Assembly (NCBI RefSeq): GCF_003097535.1
Contig: NZ_CP029187.1
Location: forward strand, 1,116,001-1,180,000
Reading direction: 5' to 3'
Source of the DNA: Flavobacterium pallidum
GTDB taxonomy: Bacteria > Bacteroidota > Bacteroidia > Flavobacteriales > Flavobacteriaceae
DNA length: 64,000 nt
Below, piece by piece: positions 26,123-37,800 of the stretch (its first letter is position 1; every line of letters begins with the position of its first letter). Position numbers and translations under genes: made by a program. Below the pieces are notes generated by a model, which saw nothing but the letters and a program-made list of their open reading frames with translations, had not been told where the DNA came from and did not search any database.

Positions 26123-27289
26123 TTAAGCCTGTTTTCCTGGCTTGCAATATCCGGAAAAGAGGTTTCTCCACTGATCAGCGATAACGTCCCATGAAAGCGC
26201 GTTATCACGGCTGCATTGAAAACAGGCATTGCTTTTTTCGCTGAGCAAATCAGAATCCGTAAACAAATCAGAAAAAATCCCTGCAAGCGATTCGACATCT
26301 ACGACATATGTTTCGTCAACCGGCACTGTTATTGCGATACCATGCCATAATTCCCGGCAGGCAGTATGATCAGGTACGATCTGGCATTTTCCGGTAGCTG
26401 CGTGTTCAAATGCGACCAGTCCCCAGCCTTCGCCCTGGCAGGTATTTACCCCTACATCACAGGCGTTGTAGATCAGGTTCAGCGTGGCATCGCTGACTGC
26501 CGGTTTTTCCTCAAAATTGCCGGTAAAAAGCACATGCCCATCGATGCCAAGCGCCTTGATCTGCCGTCGGAGGTCAGAACCCAAATCAATCGCGCTCATG
26601 TGCAGGTACAGCCAGGCATTTGCAGGATTGGTTTCCAGGAATCTGGCAAAAGCCGCCATGGTAAGGTCGATGCGCTTGCGGTCCATGTTTTTGTTGGCGT
26701 TCAGGATAATAAAGGCATCACGGAGTTCCGGCCTGTCAGGAAAAAGCTTTTCCCGTATTTCAGCCCTGGTCGCCGGCAACGGATAAAAAACACCGGTATC
26801 GACACCATGGGGAATGATTTCGATATTAAAACCGGATTCGTCAACGGCATTGTACGCCAATTCTTTCCAGAAAGTGTCCAGGCCGGATTGGTTGTAAAAA
26901 ACCACTTTGTCAATCCCGGCAAAGGTTTTCACGCGGTGGTCATCTTCAAGCATAAAATCGACAGGGCAGTAATGAATTGTGGGAATTCCGTATTTCTTAA
27001 GTATTTCCCGATGTGTTTGGTAAAGCCAGTAATCATGGCAGATGAACACCACCTTAGGGCGGTATTTGAGGATCAATCTTTCGAGTTGCTCTTCGCCGAA
27101 TATGTCACCGCGGACGGTATTTGGTTCGACAATCCAACTGCGTACGAGTTTTTCCCCGCGATAATTGATGCCGAAATGGACTATGCGGAAATCATCACAG
27201 ATCCTTTTAAAAATGCTGTTAAAGACACGGCTGAAACCGGAATTGTTTTCGGCCCAGCCGATGGCGAGTATGTCGCAATGAGACATCAT
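26123..27289 (-). CDS. GT4-type glycosyltransferase
   Basis: This 388-residue GT-B protein shows an N-terminal acceptor domain (DILAIGWAENNSGFSRVFNSIF) and a C-terminal nucleotide-sugar domain with NANKNMDRKRIDLTMAAF and the EX7E-like motif in GEGWGLVAFEHAATGKCQIVP. Similar single-domain enzymes transfer hexoses onto polysaccharides or proteins. It is cytoplasmic. It is divergent from the multi-domain glycosyltransferase gene, and the MACPF gene follows 145 bp downstream on the same strand, so shared function in one surface-structure cluster is likely but inferred. Confidence 0.88.
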   Translation of the reverse strand: MMSHCDILAIGWAENNSGFSRVFNSIFKRICDDFRIVHFGINYRGEKLVRSWIVEPNTVRGDIFGEEQLERLILKYRPKVVFICHDYWLYQTHREILKKYGIPTIHYCPVDFMLEDDHRVKTFAGIDKVVFYNQSGLDTFWKELAYNAVDESGFNIEIIPHGVDTGVFYPLPATRAEIREKLFPDRPELRDAFIILNANKNMDRKRIDLTMAAFARFLETNPANAWLYLHMSAIDLGSDLRRQIKALGIDGHVLFTGNFEEKPAVSDATLNLIYNACDVGVNTCQGEGWGLVAFEHAATGKCQIVPDHTACRELWHGIAITVPVDETYVVDVESLAGIFSDLFTDSDLLSEKSNACFQCSRDNALSWDVIADQWRNLFSGYCKPGKQA

Positions 27290-27356
27290 GAGAATGGAAT
27301 TACAACGGAAAAGTACGGTAATTGTGTTGATTGAAAATAGGTATTTATACGCAATC

Positions 27357-27383
27357 TTGTTTTAGGATTAAGGCCTATATTTG
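27357..27383 (+). promoter_or_regulatory. Promoter (TTG-N16-TATATTTG) of the multi-module glycosyltransferase gene
   Basis: An exact TAnnTTTG at 27376-27383 lies 25 bp before the ATG at 27409, with a TTG at 27357-27359 spaced 16 bp upstream of it. Confidence 0.6.
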
Positions 27384-27408
27384 AAAGGTAAGTCCCTAAA
27401 CCCAACCA

Positions 27409-30400
27409 ATGAAAAAACTCAGCGTGTGCCTGATCGTGAAAGATGAAGAAGAAGTTATCGAAAGGTGCCTGTCATCGATTTTGCCCATTGCTGATGAAAT
27501 CATCGTAGTAGATACCGGCTCGGTCGACAATACCAAAGCGATTTGTGAAAAATTCGGGGTAAAATTATTTGATTTCAAATGGTGTGACGACTTTGCTGCG
27601 GCGCGTAATTTTTCATTTGAAAAAGCGACAAAGGATTACATTTTATGGATTGACGCAGATGATGTCATCAAACCGGAAGAAGCCGCGAAACTGCAATCGC
27701 TCAAGCAAAACCTAACCGCCGACGTATATTACCTGAAATACGATTATGCACAGGATGCTCACGGGAATTCGAACTGCATCCTCGACCGCGAGCGCATCGT
27801 GAAAAGAGAGAATAATTACCGATGGAAATATTCCATCCACGAAGTCATCGACTGCAAACAGGCGTTTGCCAAAATACATACCGACATCATCATTACCCAC
27901 CAGCGCACCAGCAACGGCATGGAGCACGACCGCCACCGCAACCTGAGCATTCTCGAAAAGGCAATCCGGCTTCCGGAGTATGCCCATGATGCCCGCATGC
28001 AGTATTACCTGGGGAAAGAATATCAGGAAAACGGGCAGTTTGAAAAAGCGATCCAGTCTTTTAAAATAGCGCTCGGCATCAACACCGGATGGATTGAGGA
28101 CCACATTTCGGCACAGATCAAGTTGGCGCAATGCCATCTTGCTTTGAGCACCACAGGAAAAGAAGCTACTTTAAACAAAAGCCTGGCTTCTCATCATGCG
28201 AAACAGGCGGTAAAAACAGATTCGCGCTGGGCAGAAGCGTATTTTATTTTGGGCCAGATGGCATTTGAAGAAAAGTCGTATGAGGAGGCGGTTTTCTGGT
28301 TTGAAAAATGCGTGCAGCCATTGCCCGATGTGATGAGCCCGGTCAATAATAAATATTACGGACTGTTCCCATATACGCAACTGATGTTTTGCTATGATGC
28401 ACTGAAAGACTATGCAAAAGCGTCACATTACAATGAGTTGGCGCTGTCGGTAAAACCCGATGATTCAGGCTTGCTGTACAACCGGACGTATTTCAGCAAT
28501 ATGGCCAATAAGTTGCTGGATTCCTTTCCAACAAAAGCGCTGCATTTCTGCAACGGCGTATTTCGCAAAGAAAAATACCTGAATTGCAGCCACACTGCAA
28601 ATGAGCATGTGGATTTTGTAATCGACCCGGAAAGGCTGCTTTTTAAAGACAATACGGTGTCTGAAATCAATGAGGAATATTATCTGTCGTACCTGCCGAT
28701 TGCAAAAACGGAAACCATTTTGGCGGAATGGTTCCGGGTGCTGTCACCGGGCGGAACACTCAGAATCCGGGAGCATGATTTGAACGCCTGCGCCGAAAAA
28801 TTTTCCGGCAGCAAAACCACAGCCGAAAAAAATTGGTATCGCCATATCCTTTACGGTTTCCAGAACGATGACGATTCTTTGCATCCAAACCTTTCGAAGA
28901 AGTCAGGTTTTTCAAAACAGGAATGGATTCAAATGATTTCAAGAACGGGTTTTGAAACGGAATTTGTGGATTCGAAAGACATTCACGCCACGCCAAGTAT
29001 TGAAATGCATTTGACAAAACCAAAAGTGACGTTGCAGAAAATAGGCTGGATTGCAGGAAATCCGCTTCCGGATGTCAACTTCCCAACATACCGCATCCGC
29101 GCTTACAACATCAATAAAGCATTAAGGAAGACCGGATTTTCTTCAGATCTGATCCATGATTTGTCTGATTTCGGTGTGGCTGATTACCAGATGCTGGCAT
29201 TCTTCCGGGCCATTAATGAAACCGATTACAACCTGATGAAACATTATAAGACATTGGGCAAAAAGGTTGTTTTCGATGTTGCGGAAGATTTGTTTGATTA
29301 CCAAAGTGAGTTCCCGTTTTACCTCCCGATGCTGGAACTTGCCGATACGGTGATTTGCTGTTCGGATAAACTGGCAGAAAAAATTTCGGCATACAATCAG
29401 CATGTCGAAGTGGTTGAAGATGCGATTGAAAATGAAAACACCTTCAAAAAAGATTATGAAAATGACGGTTTGCTGAAAGTCGGCTGGGTCGGTATGCCCG
29501 ACAATCTCCATCATCCCGAAGCCTTGCGGCCCCTCATCGAAGCCTGCGGTTATGAACTTGTCATCATCAGCAAGGGTGAAAAAGCAGATTTAGAATGGTC
29601 AGAATCCGGTTGGCAACAGCAATTGCTGCAATGCGATATCGCCATTGCGCCAATCGATGCGGAAAAGCAGCCGTGCAAATCCAATAATAAGGTCAGTGCT
29701 TACATGGCTTTGGGATTACCGGTGATTGCATCGCCGTTGCACGCCTACCAGAAAATCATCCGCCACGGCGAAAACGGTTTTATTGCTGAAAATATTCCCG
29801 ATTGGGAAAATACTATGCGGTTGCTTAAGGATCCGTCATTGCGAAAGAAAACCGGAACGGCGGGAAGGCAAAGTGTCCTCCGCTTCCGTCCAGAAAATAT
29901 GGCGCTGAAACTCGCACGCATCCTTGTTCCGGAAGCATACAATTCAAAAGCCATCGACATCATCATCCCGACGATCTACAATCCCGGGCACCTGAAAGTG
30001 TGTGTGGAAAGCGTGATTGCCTGTACGCAAAGCCCGTTTCATATCACTGTAATCAACAACGGCATTTATAATGAAATGCACGATAAATGCGTGAAGATGA
30101 TCGCTGCGGACAACCTCAATTTTTCCCAATCGATCAACCTTGGCATTAAGCATACTTCGGCGCCATACATCTGCATCATGAACGATGACGTGATTGTTTC
30201 CGATGGCTGGGCCGAACCGATGAAAAAGTCGTTGTCCGATCCAAACGTTGGTTTCTGCAACCCGCTTTCCAATTGTGAATACGGGATTTTGCATCACCAC
30301 CAAATGGAAGTAAACGGGATTAAACTGCTTCACCACAATAACGCGCTTATCGGTTTAAAGGTTGCTGAAAAGCAAAACCCGGACATCAGCATCCGCCCGG

Positions 30401-31788
30401 AATCAATCCAGACTTATGTACCGCCTTTTGAAAGGAAAACCGTTTTAGTCGCCTGGGTGGCCTTTTATTGCACGATAACGACCAGGAAAGTCATTGAAAG
30501 CATCGGGCTTTTAGACGAGCAGTTCAATAACGGCAGCGAAGATGTCGATTTGTGCCACCGCGCTAAAAAGATGGGACTGCAATCTGTAGTAAATGAGGAA
30601 AGTTTTGTGTTTCACTTCGGAGGGACCAGTACCGATAAATACCGCGCTGAGCCGGGCAGGATGGGGGAGACGCAGAAAGTGATTGCTGCAAAGTACGCCG
30701 CACCGCTATTGGTAATCTACACCGGATTTTCGTTTGAACCATGGAATGCGGAAACAATTGCAAAAGAAGGCATCGGAGGCTCTGAAACTGCTGCAGCAAA
30801 AATGGCAAAGGAGTTTTCGCTGCTGGGTTACCGCGTTGTGGTGTTTTGCCACTGCGTGAATCTGGAAGGCCATTTCGACGGTGTGGAATATCAGGACCTT
30901 TCATGCTTCAACCGCTTTATCGATATGCATTATATGGATGTTTTTATCCTGTCAAGGCATATTGATGTGATGCAGCATAAAATCAGGGCGGTAAAGAAAT
31001 ATTTTTGGGTACACGATGTCTGGGCAAAAGGCACCAACTTCGGCGATGGCGATCTGGTCAGGAAATATCAAAAGGAATTCGACGGGATTTTCTGCTTAAG
31101 CAACTGGCATAAGAGTTTCTTCCAAAAGACGCATGGCATTGACGACAGCAACATGATCGTCACTCAGAACGGCATCGACATTTCGAATTTCGGCGGCAGC
31201 GTAGTCAAAGAGAAAAACCGTTTCATCTATTCCTCAAGCCCTGACCGATCGCTTGATGTGGTGCTTGATTTGTTCCCGAAAATCAGGAAAGTGCTTCCGG
31301 ATGCGACGCTGCATATTTATTACGGCTTTGAAAATTTTGAAAAGTCGCTTCAGTATTCATCAAACCCTGCACAAAAAACCCTGTATGAAAAGATAAAATC
31401 CGGCATGCAGCAGGAAGGTGTTTTTTATCATGGTAAAGTCGGCCAAAAGGATTTGGCGAAAGCTTTCCTGAAAAGCGACATCTGGCTCTATCCGACACAA
31501 TTTACGGAAACCTATTGCATCACCGCTTTAGAAGCTCAGATGGCAGGCGCGCTTTGCATCTGTACGGCTGTCGGTGCTTTGGAAACCACCGTTGGCGACA
31601 GGGGGATCCTCATTTCGGAATCACCTTCTGATCCTGATTACCACACACGCATCGTCGACAAAATTATCGCCATCCAGAACAATCCTGAAAAGAAACAGGA
31701 ATTAATCCTTAAAGCCAAAGCCTGGGCAAAAGAGCAAAGCTGGGCAAATGTCGCTAAAAAATGGAATAGTTTTTTTAGCCTGCAGTAG
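27409..31788 (+). CDS. Multi-module glycosyltransferase: GT2-TPR-methyltransferase-like-GT-B-GT2-GT-B
   Basis: This 1459-residue cytoplasmic protein has these modules in order. A TPR-associated GT2 occupies ~1-100 (KKLSVCLIVKDEEEVIERCL; DADD at ~81). TPR-like helices fill ~190-360. A SAM-methyltransferase-like segment spans ~380-530 (VLSPGGTLRIREHD). A GT-B domain spans ~544-845 (KVSAYMALGLPVIASP). A second GT2 spans ~850-1095 (DIIIPTIYN, MNDDVIV at ~924, NGSEDVDLCHRAKKMG). A second GT-B domain spans ~1101-1459 (EGIGGSETAAAKMAKEF, TYCITALEAQMAGAL). Such fusions can build a whole glycan on one acceptor. It converges on the giant LysM protein operon; acceptor and sugars are unknown. Confidence 0.85.
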   Translation: MKKLSVCLIVKDEEEVIERCLSSILPIADEIIVVDTGSVDNTKAICEKFGVKLFDFKWCDDFAAARNFSFEKATKDYILWIDADDVIKPEEAAKLQSLKQNLTADVYYLKYDYAQDAHGNSNCILDRERIVKRENNYRWKYSIHEVIDCKQAFAKIHTDIIITHQRTSNGMEHDRHRNLSILEKAIRLPEYAHDARMQYYLGKEYQENGQFEKAIQSFKIALGINTGWIEDHISAQIKLAQCHLALSTTGKEATLNKSLASHHAKQAVKTDSRWAEAYFILGQMAFEEKSYEEAVFWFEKCVQPLPDVMSPVNNKYYGLFPYTQLMFCYDALKDYAKASHYNELALSVKPDDSGLLYNRTYFSNMANKLLDSFPTKALHFCNGVFRKEKYLNCSHTANEHVDFVIDPERLLFKDNTVSEINEEYYLSYLPIAKTETILAEWFRVLSPGGTLRIREHDLNACAEKFSGSKTTAEKNWYRHILYGFQNDDDSLHPNLSKKSGFSKQEWIQMISRTGFETEFVDSKDIHATPSIEMHLTKPKVTLQKIGWIAGNPLPDVNFPTYRIRAYNINKALRKTGFSSDLIHDLSDFGVADYQMLAFFRAINETDYNLMKHYKTLGKKVVFDVAEDLFDYQSEFPFYLPMLELADTVICCSDKLAEKISAYNQHVEVVEDAIENENTFKKDYENDGLLKVGWVGMPDNLHHPEALRPLIEACGYELVIISKGEKADLEWSESGWQQQLLQCDIAIAPIDAEKQPCKSNNKVSAYMALGLPVIASPLHAYQKIIRHGENGFIAENIPDWENTMRLLKDPSLRKKTGTAGRQSVLRFRPENMALKLARILVPEAYNSKAIDIIIPTIYNPGHLKVCVESVIACTQSPFHITVINNGIYNEMHDKCVKMIAADNLNFSQSINLGIKHTSAPYICIMNDDVIVSDGWAEPMKKSLSDPNVGFCNPLSNCEYGILHHHQMEVNGIKLLHHNNALIGLKVAEKQNPDISIRPESIQTYVPPFERKTVLVAWVAFYCTITTRKVIESIGLLDEQFNNGSEDVDLCHRAKKMGLQSVVNEESFVFHFGGTSTDKYRAEPGRMGETQKVIAAKYAAPLLVIYTGFSFEPWNAETIAKEGIGGSETAAAKMAKEFSLLGYRVVVFCHCVNLEGHFDGVEYQDLSCFNRFIDMHYMDVFILSRHIDVMQHKIRAVKKYFWVHDVWAKGTNFGDGDLVRKYQKEFDGIFCLSNWHKSFFQKTHGIDDSNMIVTQNGIDISNFGGSVVKEKNRFIYSSSPDRSLDVVLDLFPKIRKVLPDATLHIYYGFENFEKSLQYSSNPAQKTLYEKIKSGMQQEGVFYHGKVGQKDLAKAFLKSDIWLYPTQFTETYCITALEAQMAGALCICTAVGALETTVGDRGILISESPSDPDYHTRIVDKIIAIQNNPEKKQELILKAKAWAKEQSWANVAKKWNSFFSLQ

Positions 31789-31836
31789 GCAGTCTCAGTA
31801 AACAGTTTCGTTACTGCCTGCTGAGACTGAGACTGC
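31789..31836. repeat. Inverted repeat GCAGTCTCAGT / ACTGAGACTGC between convergent genes
   Basis: Perfect 11-bp arms at 31789-31799 and 31826-31836 fill the 51-bp spacer between the glycosyltransferase and giant-protein stops. Related words (AGTAGGCAG, ACTGCCTGCTG) repeat inside. There is no strong T-run. It may terminate transcription both ways or belong to the phrase-repeat class seen elsewhere here. Confidence 0.7.
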
Positions 31837-31839
31837 AAA

Positions 31840-34800
31840 CTATAAATCCGTGATCACATTAATCTTTAAGTAAAGCATATCCAATGTCAATACCGGAAGG
31901 TTCGAATCCGTTAAAGACGAATATACCGATACTTTAAAGTCGAACTGCCCGTCTTCTTTATTGGGCTCGAACATTTTGAACCATCCCGTCAGGTTTTCAG
32001 CGACTTTGTATACAAACGATTGGTCATCATCGGTGTTGTAATCCGAAGAAATCCGGAAGTCATAAGCCGTTGTGAGCATCACGGGAACATTTACCCTCAT
32101 CGCGTGGTTTGGATCTGAATTCCTGGCGACAAGCTCATAACTGTATGAAGCGCCAAAAGTAATCCTGCGTAGCTGTCCATCATCAATCTTATCGAACAAC
32201 TGCTTCATGAAATTGGAAATAAATACATTCATCGGGTTATTTCCATCCGAGAATTCTGCCACATTGATGTCAATCGCAGGATGCAATAACGGATTCGAAG
32301 GATTGATGATGCTGATCAGCGGCGTTCTGTAAATGAAATCATCCGAGACTTCCCTGTTACCGCCAAGATCCAGGTTCCTGATAATTGAAATGCCGCCGAT
32401 CGCATTTTCTTCCTGCATGATATCGAAAGGCTGCGACAGCAAAATCGTCTTTTTGGTAATGCTCAAGCCTTTTTCATACGATAGGAACTGGCCGTCTTCG
32501 TCAACATAAATGTAGGATTTGCTTCCGATGGCATTAATCCCTGGATCAGTCGCTTTATAGCCGTCAATATTAATGATCGGGAATGATACGCCTGCATTAT
32601 CCGATGACACGATGACCATCAGGCATGGCAGTTCGTCGGCAGGAGCACCAGGGCGTTTAAACTCCTCCTGCCTGATCCTGAAGTCATAAGTATTGCTGCC
32701 GCCCAGACCGCGTGCATACATCATCGAATCATTGCCCCACGTTTTCCAGGCTTTCGCCACACGGCAAATCAGCCATGCCAATGATTGCAATGCCGTCAAT
32801 GCATTATGCTGGTCGCCTTTCCTGAGCAGGAATTGGTTCAGGTCGGCCTGGATTGCCGGATAGGCACTGGAAAACTGCATTAATGCGGTAAACAAATCCG
32901 GGTCGCTTCCTTCTTTTGCAAAAAACATCTGGTTCTTCACGGTATTGGTGACCACCCTGGAGTCAATCGTGTCCTGTCCTGCACCGCGGTAATCATAGGT
33001 ATAGGAATAGGTCCATTCTTTGGCCCGGGCCAGGTCTTCAGTATCTTTCAATGGTGTCCTTACGGGTGATTTCAGCAATTGGTCTTTTTCTGAAATGGCT
33101 TCCTGCGACAAAACAGATGGTGGCGTTGGATAAGCCCTTAAAGGCACCGGCACGGACAGGTTTCCTAAAGAAGTCGACAGGTCGGTTACTTTAAACGGCA
33201 ATACAAAACTCAGCCAGTCCGAAGCGGTATATTTATCAATGCCTGGCACCTCTGAAATATTGACTTCCATCGCACTGATGATGTAATCCAAAGACAAATC
33301 CATATAAGGGTTGACATCCGGATTGGTCGCACTGAACATGAATGTCAGGTTCTGGTTGCCCGAATCCTGTTGCATACATGAATTTTCCAAAGTTGTCGGT
33401 ATGGCAATTTTCGAAGTGCTTAAAGCGTAAGGGACATTGCTGCTGCCGCCTTCGTTCGAATCGACGGGTTTTCCGTAGAGGTTCGCGGGTTTTCCGGTAT
33501 TGCCCTGTACGCAGGCATCAAATTGTACTACAGTGTTGATTGAATACGCATTGGAAAGCTGTACCAGTAATTCCTGTTCCAGTGATTTTTTGGCTTCCGC
33601 CAAAGACGTATTGCTTACTTCATCCTTGAACACCGGACCTAAATGCGATGCTATGGCAGCTGCAAGATCCCTTTTCGCATTGATGATGGTGTTGTATGGC
33701 GAATCTGTAGAACACGGATCAATTCCCGGTGCCACGGCATCCACTTCAGCCAGCCAGGCATTTACGACATATTTGGCCGAAAGGAAAAGATCTACGGCCG
33801 CCAGGAATGCAGCTCCCTGCAATTCGATGTCGATGCTGTTGAAAGCCTTCGGTGCTGTCGGGGAACTGCCGATGAATTGTCCCGTCGTATACCTGTAAAT
33901 CGGTAGCGATGGATTCGAAAGCAGGTTTACCGACAATGGTTTTACGGCATAATAATTTGGCGTTCCCGGATTGGTAAAGCCCATCCAGATGCCGTTTTCG
34001 GATTTGCTGAAACGTGCAATCCAGATTTCATCGTCGGATTTGCTGTTCGCCGGTGGTCCTGTCAACACTTTAAGTTGTGGGAAGGCTTTTTGGAAATCGG
34101 TTGCAAATTCTGCCAATGACAGTGGTTTTTTTACTTCCAGGAGCAAATCGGATTTTTGTTTTTCCTCGAGATCGGGCTTAATGATGCTCGTGACGGTGCT
34201 GCAATTGAGTTCATCCTTAAATTCATCCGACACCAGATCCAATTCGCGCGTTATCGTAAGCGAAACCGTAAACAAGAAAACATTCGCCGGATTTAAATCG
34301 GCAATCGCCCAGCTGATTTGAATATCTGCAGGCGCGGGAATATCGGTTCCGCCATCCGCAACCTGGCGAAGGAAACTGTAAATTGACCCGACATAATTCA
34401 GCAGCGTTGTTTTAGGATCTTCTGTGAACGTAGCTTTCAGTATCGGTGCATCCATCGTCGTGGCCACGGCGATTTTAGCATCATCCTGTACCAATTGGAA
34501 GTAAATCGATTGGTATAATCCCATGTCCGTTTTGGCATTCTTCATCCTCGCATCAGCATCAGCAATACCTGTATAACGGTCTGCAAGAAATCTGAAATTA
34601 ATGTTCAGGGACGGTGTGCCGCCGTCTGAAGATACCGTATATCCCGGCAGCATATTGCGCCATTGCGCGAGTCCGATAATGGCATCAGTATAGCCTAAAG
34701 GAATGGATAAATCAGGCCATGTTGCGCTCGGATCCGCATCTGCGTTAAGCGTATTTCCGAAAATATCGTTCCATGAAAATGAAATCGTCACTTCCTGCTG

Positions 34801-37800
34801 TACCAGCCCGTAAATCGCAAGATATGGGTTGTCTGCCGGGTTCGGAAGGCTTTCGTCGATGACGACCGCAACCGTTTTCACAAAAGGATATACCGGGAAA
34901 ATGGATTTATATTTCCAATCGTCTGCATTCAGCGCTGGCGGCCCGAAAGGCCTGTCGATACCGTGTAGTTTCGGCATTTCATCATCCGAAGGGCCCGCGG
35001 GGATCGCCGGGTTACTGCCCTTGAAAATGCCCTGGTTGGCAATCTTATATTCAAGCAGGTTGTAGAGCTCGAGCAATTGCTTTTGATTCGGGTCCGTAAC
35101 CAGTGACGGATCCTGCCTGTCCATCGTAAACCCTGTGCTTCCTGCAGGAGCAATCGATATTTTCTCCTCGATACTGTTATCGAAGGTCAGCGGCGAAACG
35201 ATCAATCCGGGAACATGCCGGTTGGCATGGAGTATTGCTTCCTTAGTTGTTTTGAAAAGCCTTGCCAGCGATTTAAGCGCATAAGGTTTGTGGTATGTGA
35301 ATTGCGTTGCGGGCAGTGTAATAACCGTTCCATGAGCTGGTTTCCAGGAGGAATTCTGTAGGTTCATGTTCATCAGCTCTTTAACACTGATGCCGTGGTG
35401 TTTGGCAATAGATCCTAATGAATCTTCTTTTTTGAGCCTGTAACCATGGGCTGGAATCCGCAGGTTTTGCAGATGTGTCAGTTGAAGTCCCGGATTCTTT
35501 TTGGCTATCCTGTTGATATTGATATGGAACTTTTCCGTCAGCGAATGTAAAGTTTCATCAGCCGACATCGTATAACCTTTAGTGTGCTCAAAGCTTGCCT
35601 GCGCAAAAAGGACTTCATGTGCCGTATCGATGGTTTGATTTAATACCGCAGTATTTACAAATCCCGGAATGCCATTTGGCACATTCAGCGAAACCAATAT
35701 TGTTACCGATGCCACAGGATTGTCATTGAACAGGAAGTCAGGCAGTGTTTTTCCATCAGAAGCGGCGTAGTAAAGGAAGAATCCTCCAGTGCCCGTAATG
35801 CTGCATTCCCATAATAATTTCAGGAATTCGATTTCGGTTTGACCTACTAATCCTTTATGGGCAAGTTTGTTTTGCGCCTTGAAAAGCAACGATGGCGGAT
35901 GCGATACTGTAGAAAGATTTGCCTGTGCAATAAACAGCGACACTTCGTCTGCAGCATCCGAAACCAATCCGGTCGGCGGTTCCGTTTGTCCTGTCTTTGC
36001 CGGTTCCGGTGCATAGAGCACCGAAATACCATTAATAACATCGCCGCCAATCAACGCATGATACGTCAGCAGATTTTCTAATAAAGAACTGTCTGCCTGC
36101 CCAACCCCGATGAGTTGGTACATGGTTTTATCTGCGCCGGGAACGCGGCTCAATCGTACGTCAAGTTTCATACCCCACACCGGATCAGGAATTGGAACCG
36201 GCGGTGGCGTGGAATTTTCAGTTTCCTGCACCTGCACAAACAATGACAGTGACGGCAGCGGCTGTTTGCCCGATTGCAGCAGCTGGATGAGTTCTGCAGA
36301 TAATGGCCATATTGAAGGACTTACCGCATCACTTTGTCCAGCATCTGGTTTGTCCCAGGCGATTTGCGTGGCCAGAGTAAAGTTTTTCGGGCGCAGCCTC
36401 GCCAGCGGCAATGCCGAAGGGCCTGTGAGTGACGGTGCAAATGAAGCCGTACTTAAGTCGGTTATAAATTTAACCACCTCGATAGTTACAGGGAAATTTA
36501 TATTGACGCCGTTGTCCAGTGTCAGCCATTCCAAAGGATTTTCGTCGGTAATTCTTAAAGCGATGACGCTGTTTTCGCTCATTCCTGTTGCATCGAACTG
36601 CTGTAAGGAGAGGTTGTAGAATGCCGTCGGAAGCCCTTTGAAAACAGAATCGGCCGGTGACAACGGGCGCAAACCCTGCAGCATTACTCTTGCAGACAGC
36701 CCGGAGATATTATCAAAAACTTTTTGTTCCACCATCAGGTCAAGCAATTGCCCGGCGTTGATTTTGTCTACGAATGGAAATAATATGCGTTTTCCGGGAA
36801 CGAACAGTCCTTTTACATTGTGGTTTTCCAAAGCAAATTCCTTCACATCCAGGCCATATTGGCTGGCGACATTGCGTAAGCTGTCACGTTTTTGTGCCTT
36901 GTGTAAAAATACCGGAAGCTCAAGCGCTTTTCCTTGTATGAGCTTATTTGCCGAAAAAGACTGCAGTAAATTCCTGTCGTTGAATCCGTATTGTCTTGCA
37001 ATTTTTTCATGCGTATCGCCTTTCCGGACGATATGTTTCGCCCCGTTCACCCGAAGTTTTGTTCCCGGATTGATTTCGCGAAGGCGGTTTGCAAATGCCA
37101 GTTCCCCAATACTGATGCCCGATTCCGGATAGATGCCTACCAGTCCGGCGAGATCCATTTTAGCGGAAACTTCATGCGGCAGTGCGTTCATCTTGTCGAT
37201 GGCATCCTGGACAGCCGCTTTGGCAATCATCCTGAAATAATCCAGGAAAATGTAGTGCGCCAGCGATTGCGTCGTTGGGTCTTCATTCCCGGAAAGCATT
37301 TGGGTGTTGCTGCGTCCCGCAAGCTGGCGGAAATAGTTCTTGATTTGCGTCAGTTCATCCACGGTGAACTGGATGGAAGCGTTATTGCCGAAGTCTGTAA
37401 TCCCTTTAGGCGTTACCAATGATAACAACGGGAACATCGGGAAAATGCCTGTCTGTACAGTATCACCGCCAGTCGTAGCTTCAGGAGGCAATGCCACTGA
37501 GAATTTAAAGTAATTCGACAGGAATCCAATCAGCTGCTCATATGTAAATGGTTCTGCCGCACCGTCAAAAGTATCCTGTGACAGGTAGCAGTAAATATCC
37601 TGCAGGTCGGTGAGCAAAATTGTAGTATCAAGCACGTCTTTTTCAGTCGGATGACTCACGTCTTTATTATAAAACGCATTCAGTACCCAGGTCAGGATGC
37701 CGCGAGACAACACGGTAAATGGAGGAATGTCGTTTTCTGCGGAAGCGCTGCTGCGGATATACAACATCGCCACACCACGCGGGTTTTTCGTTGAATTATG

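Noticed and set aside
26366..27334. Plus-strand 322-residue ORF antisense to the GT4 glycosyltransferase
   Set aside because: The minus-strand frame carries clear GT4 motifs. The antisense frame has no domain and ends just beyond the GT4 start.
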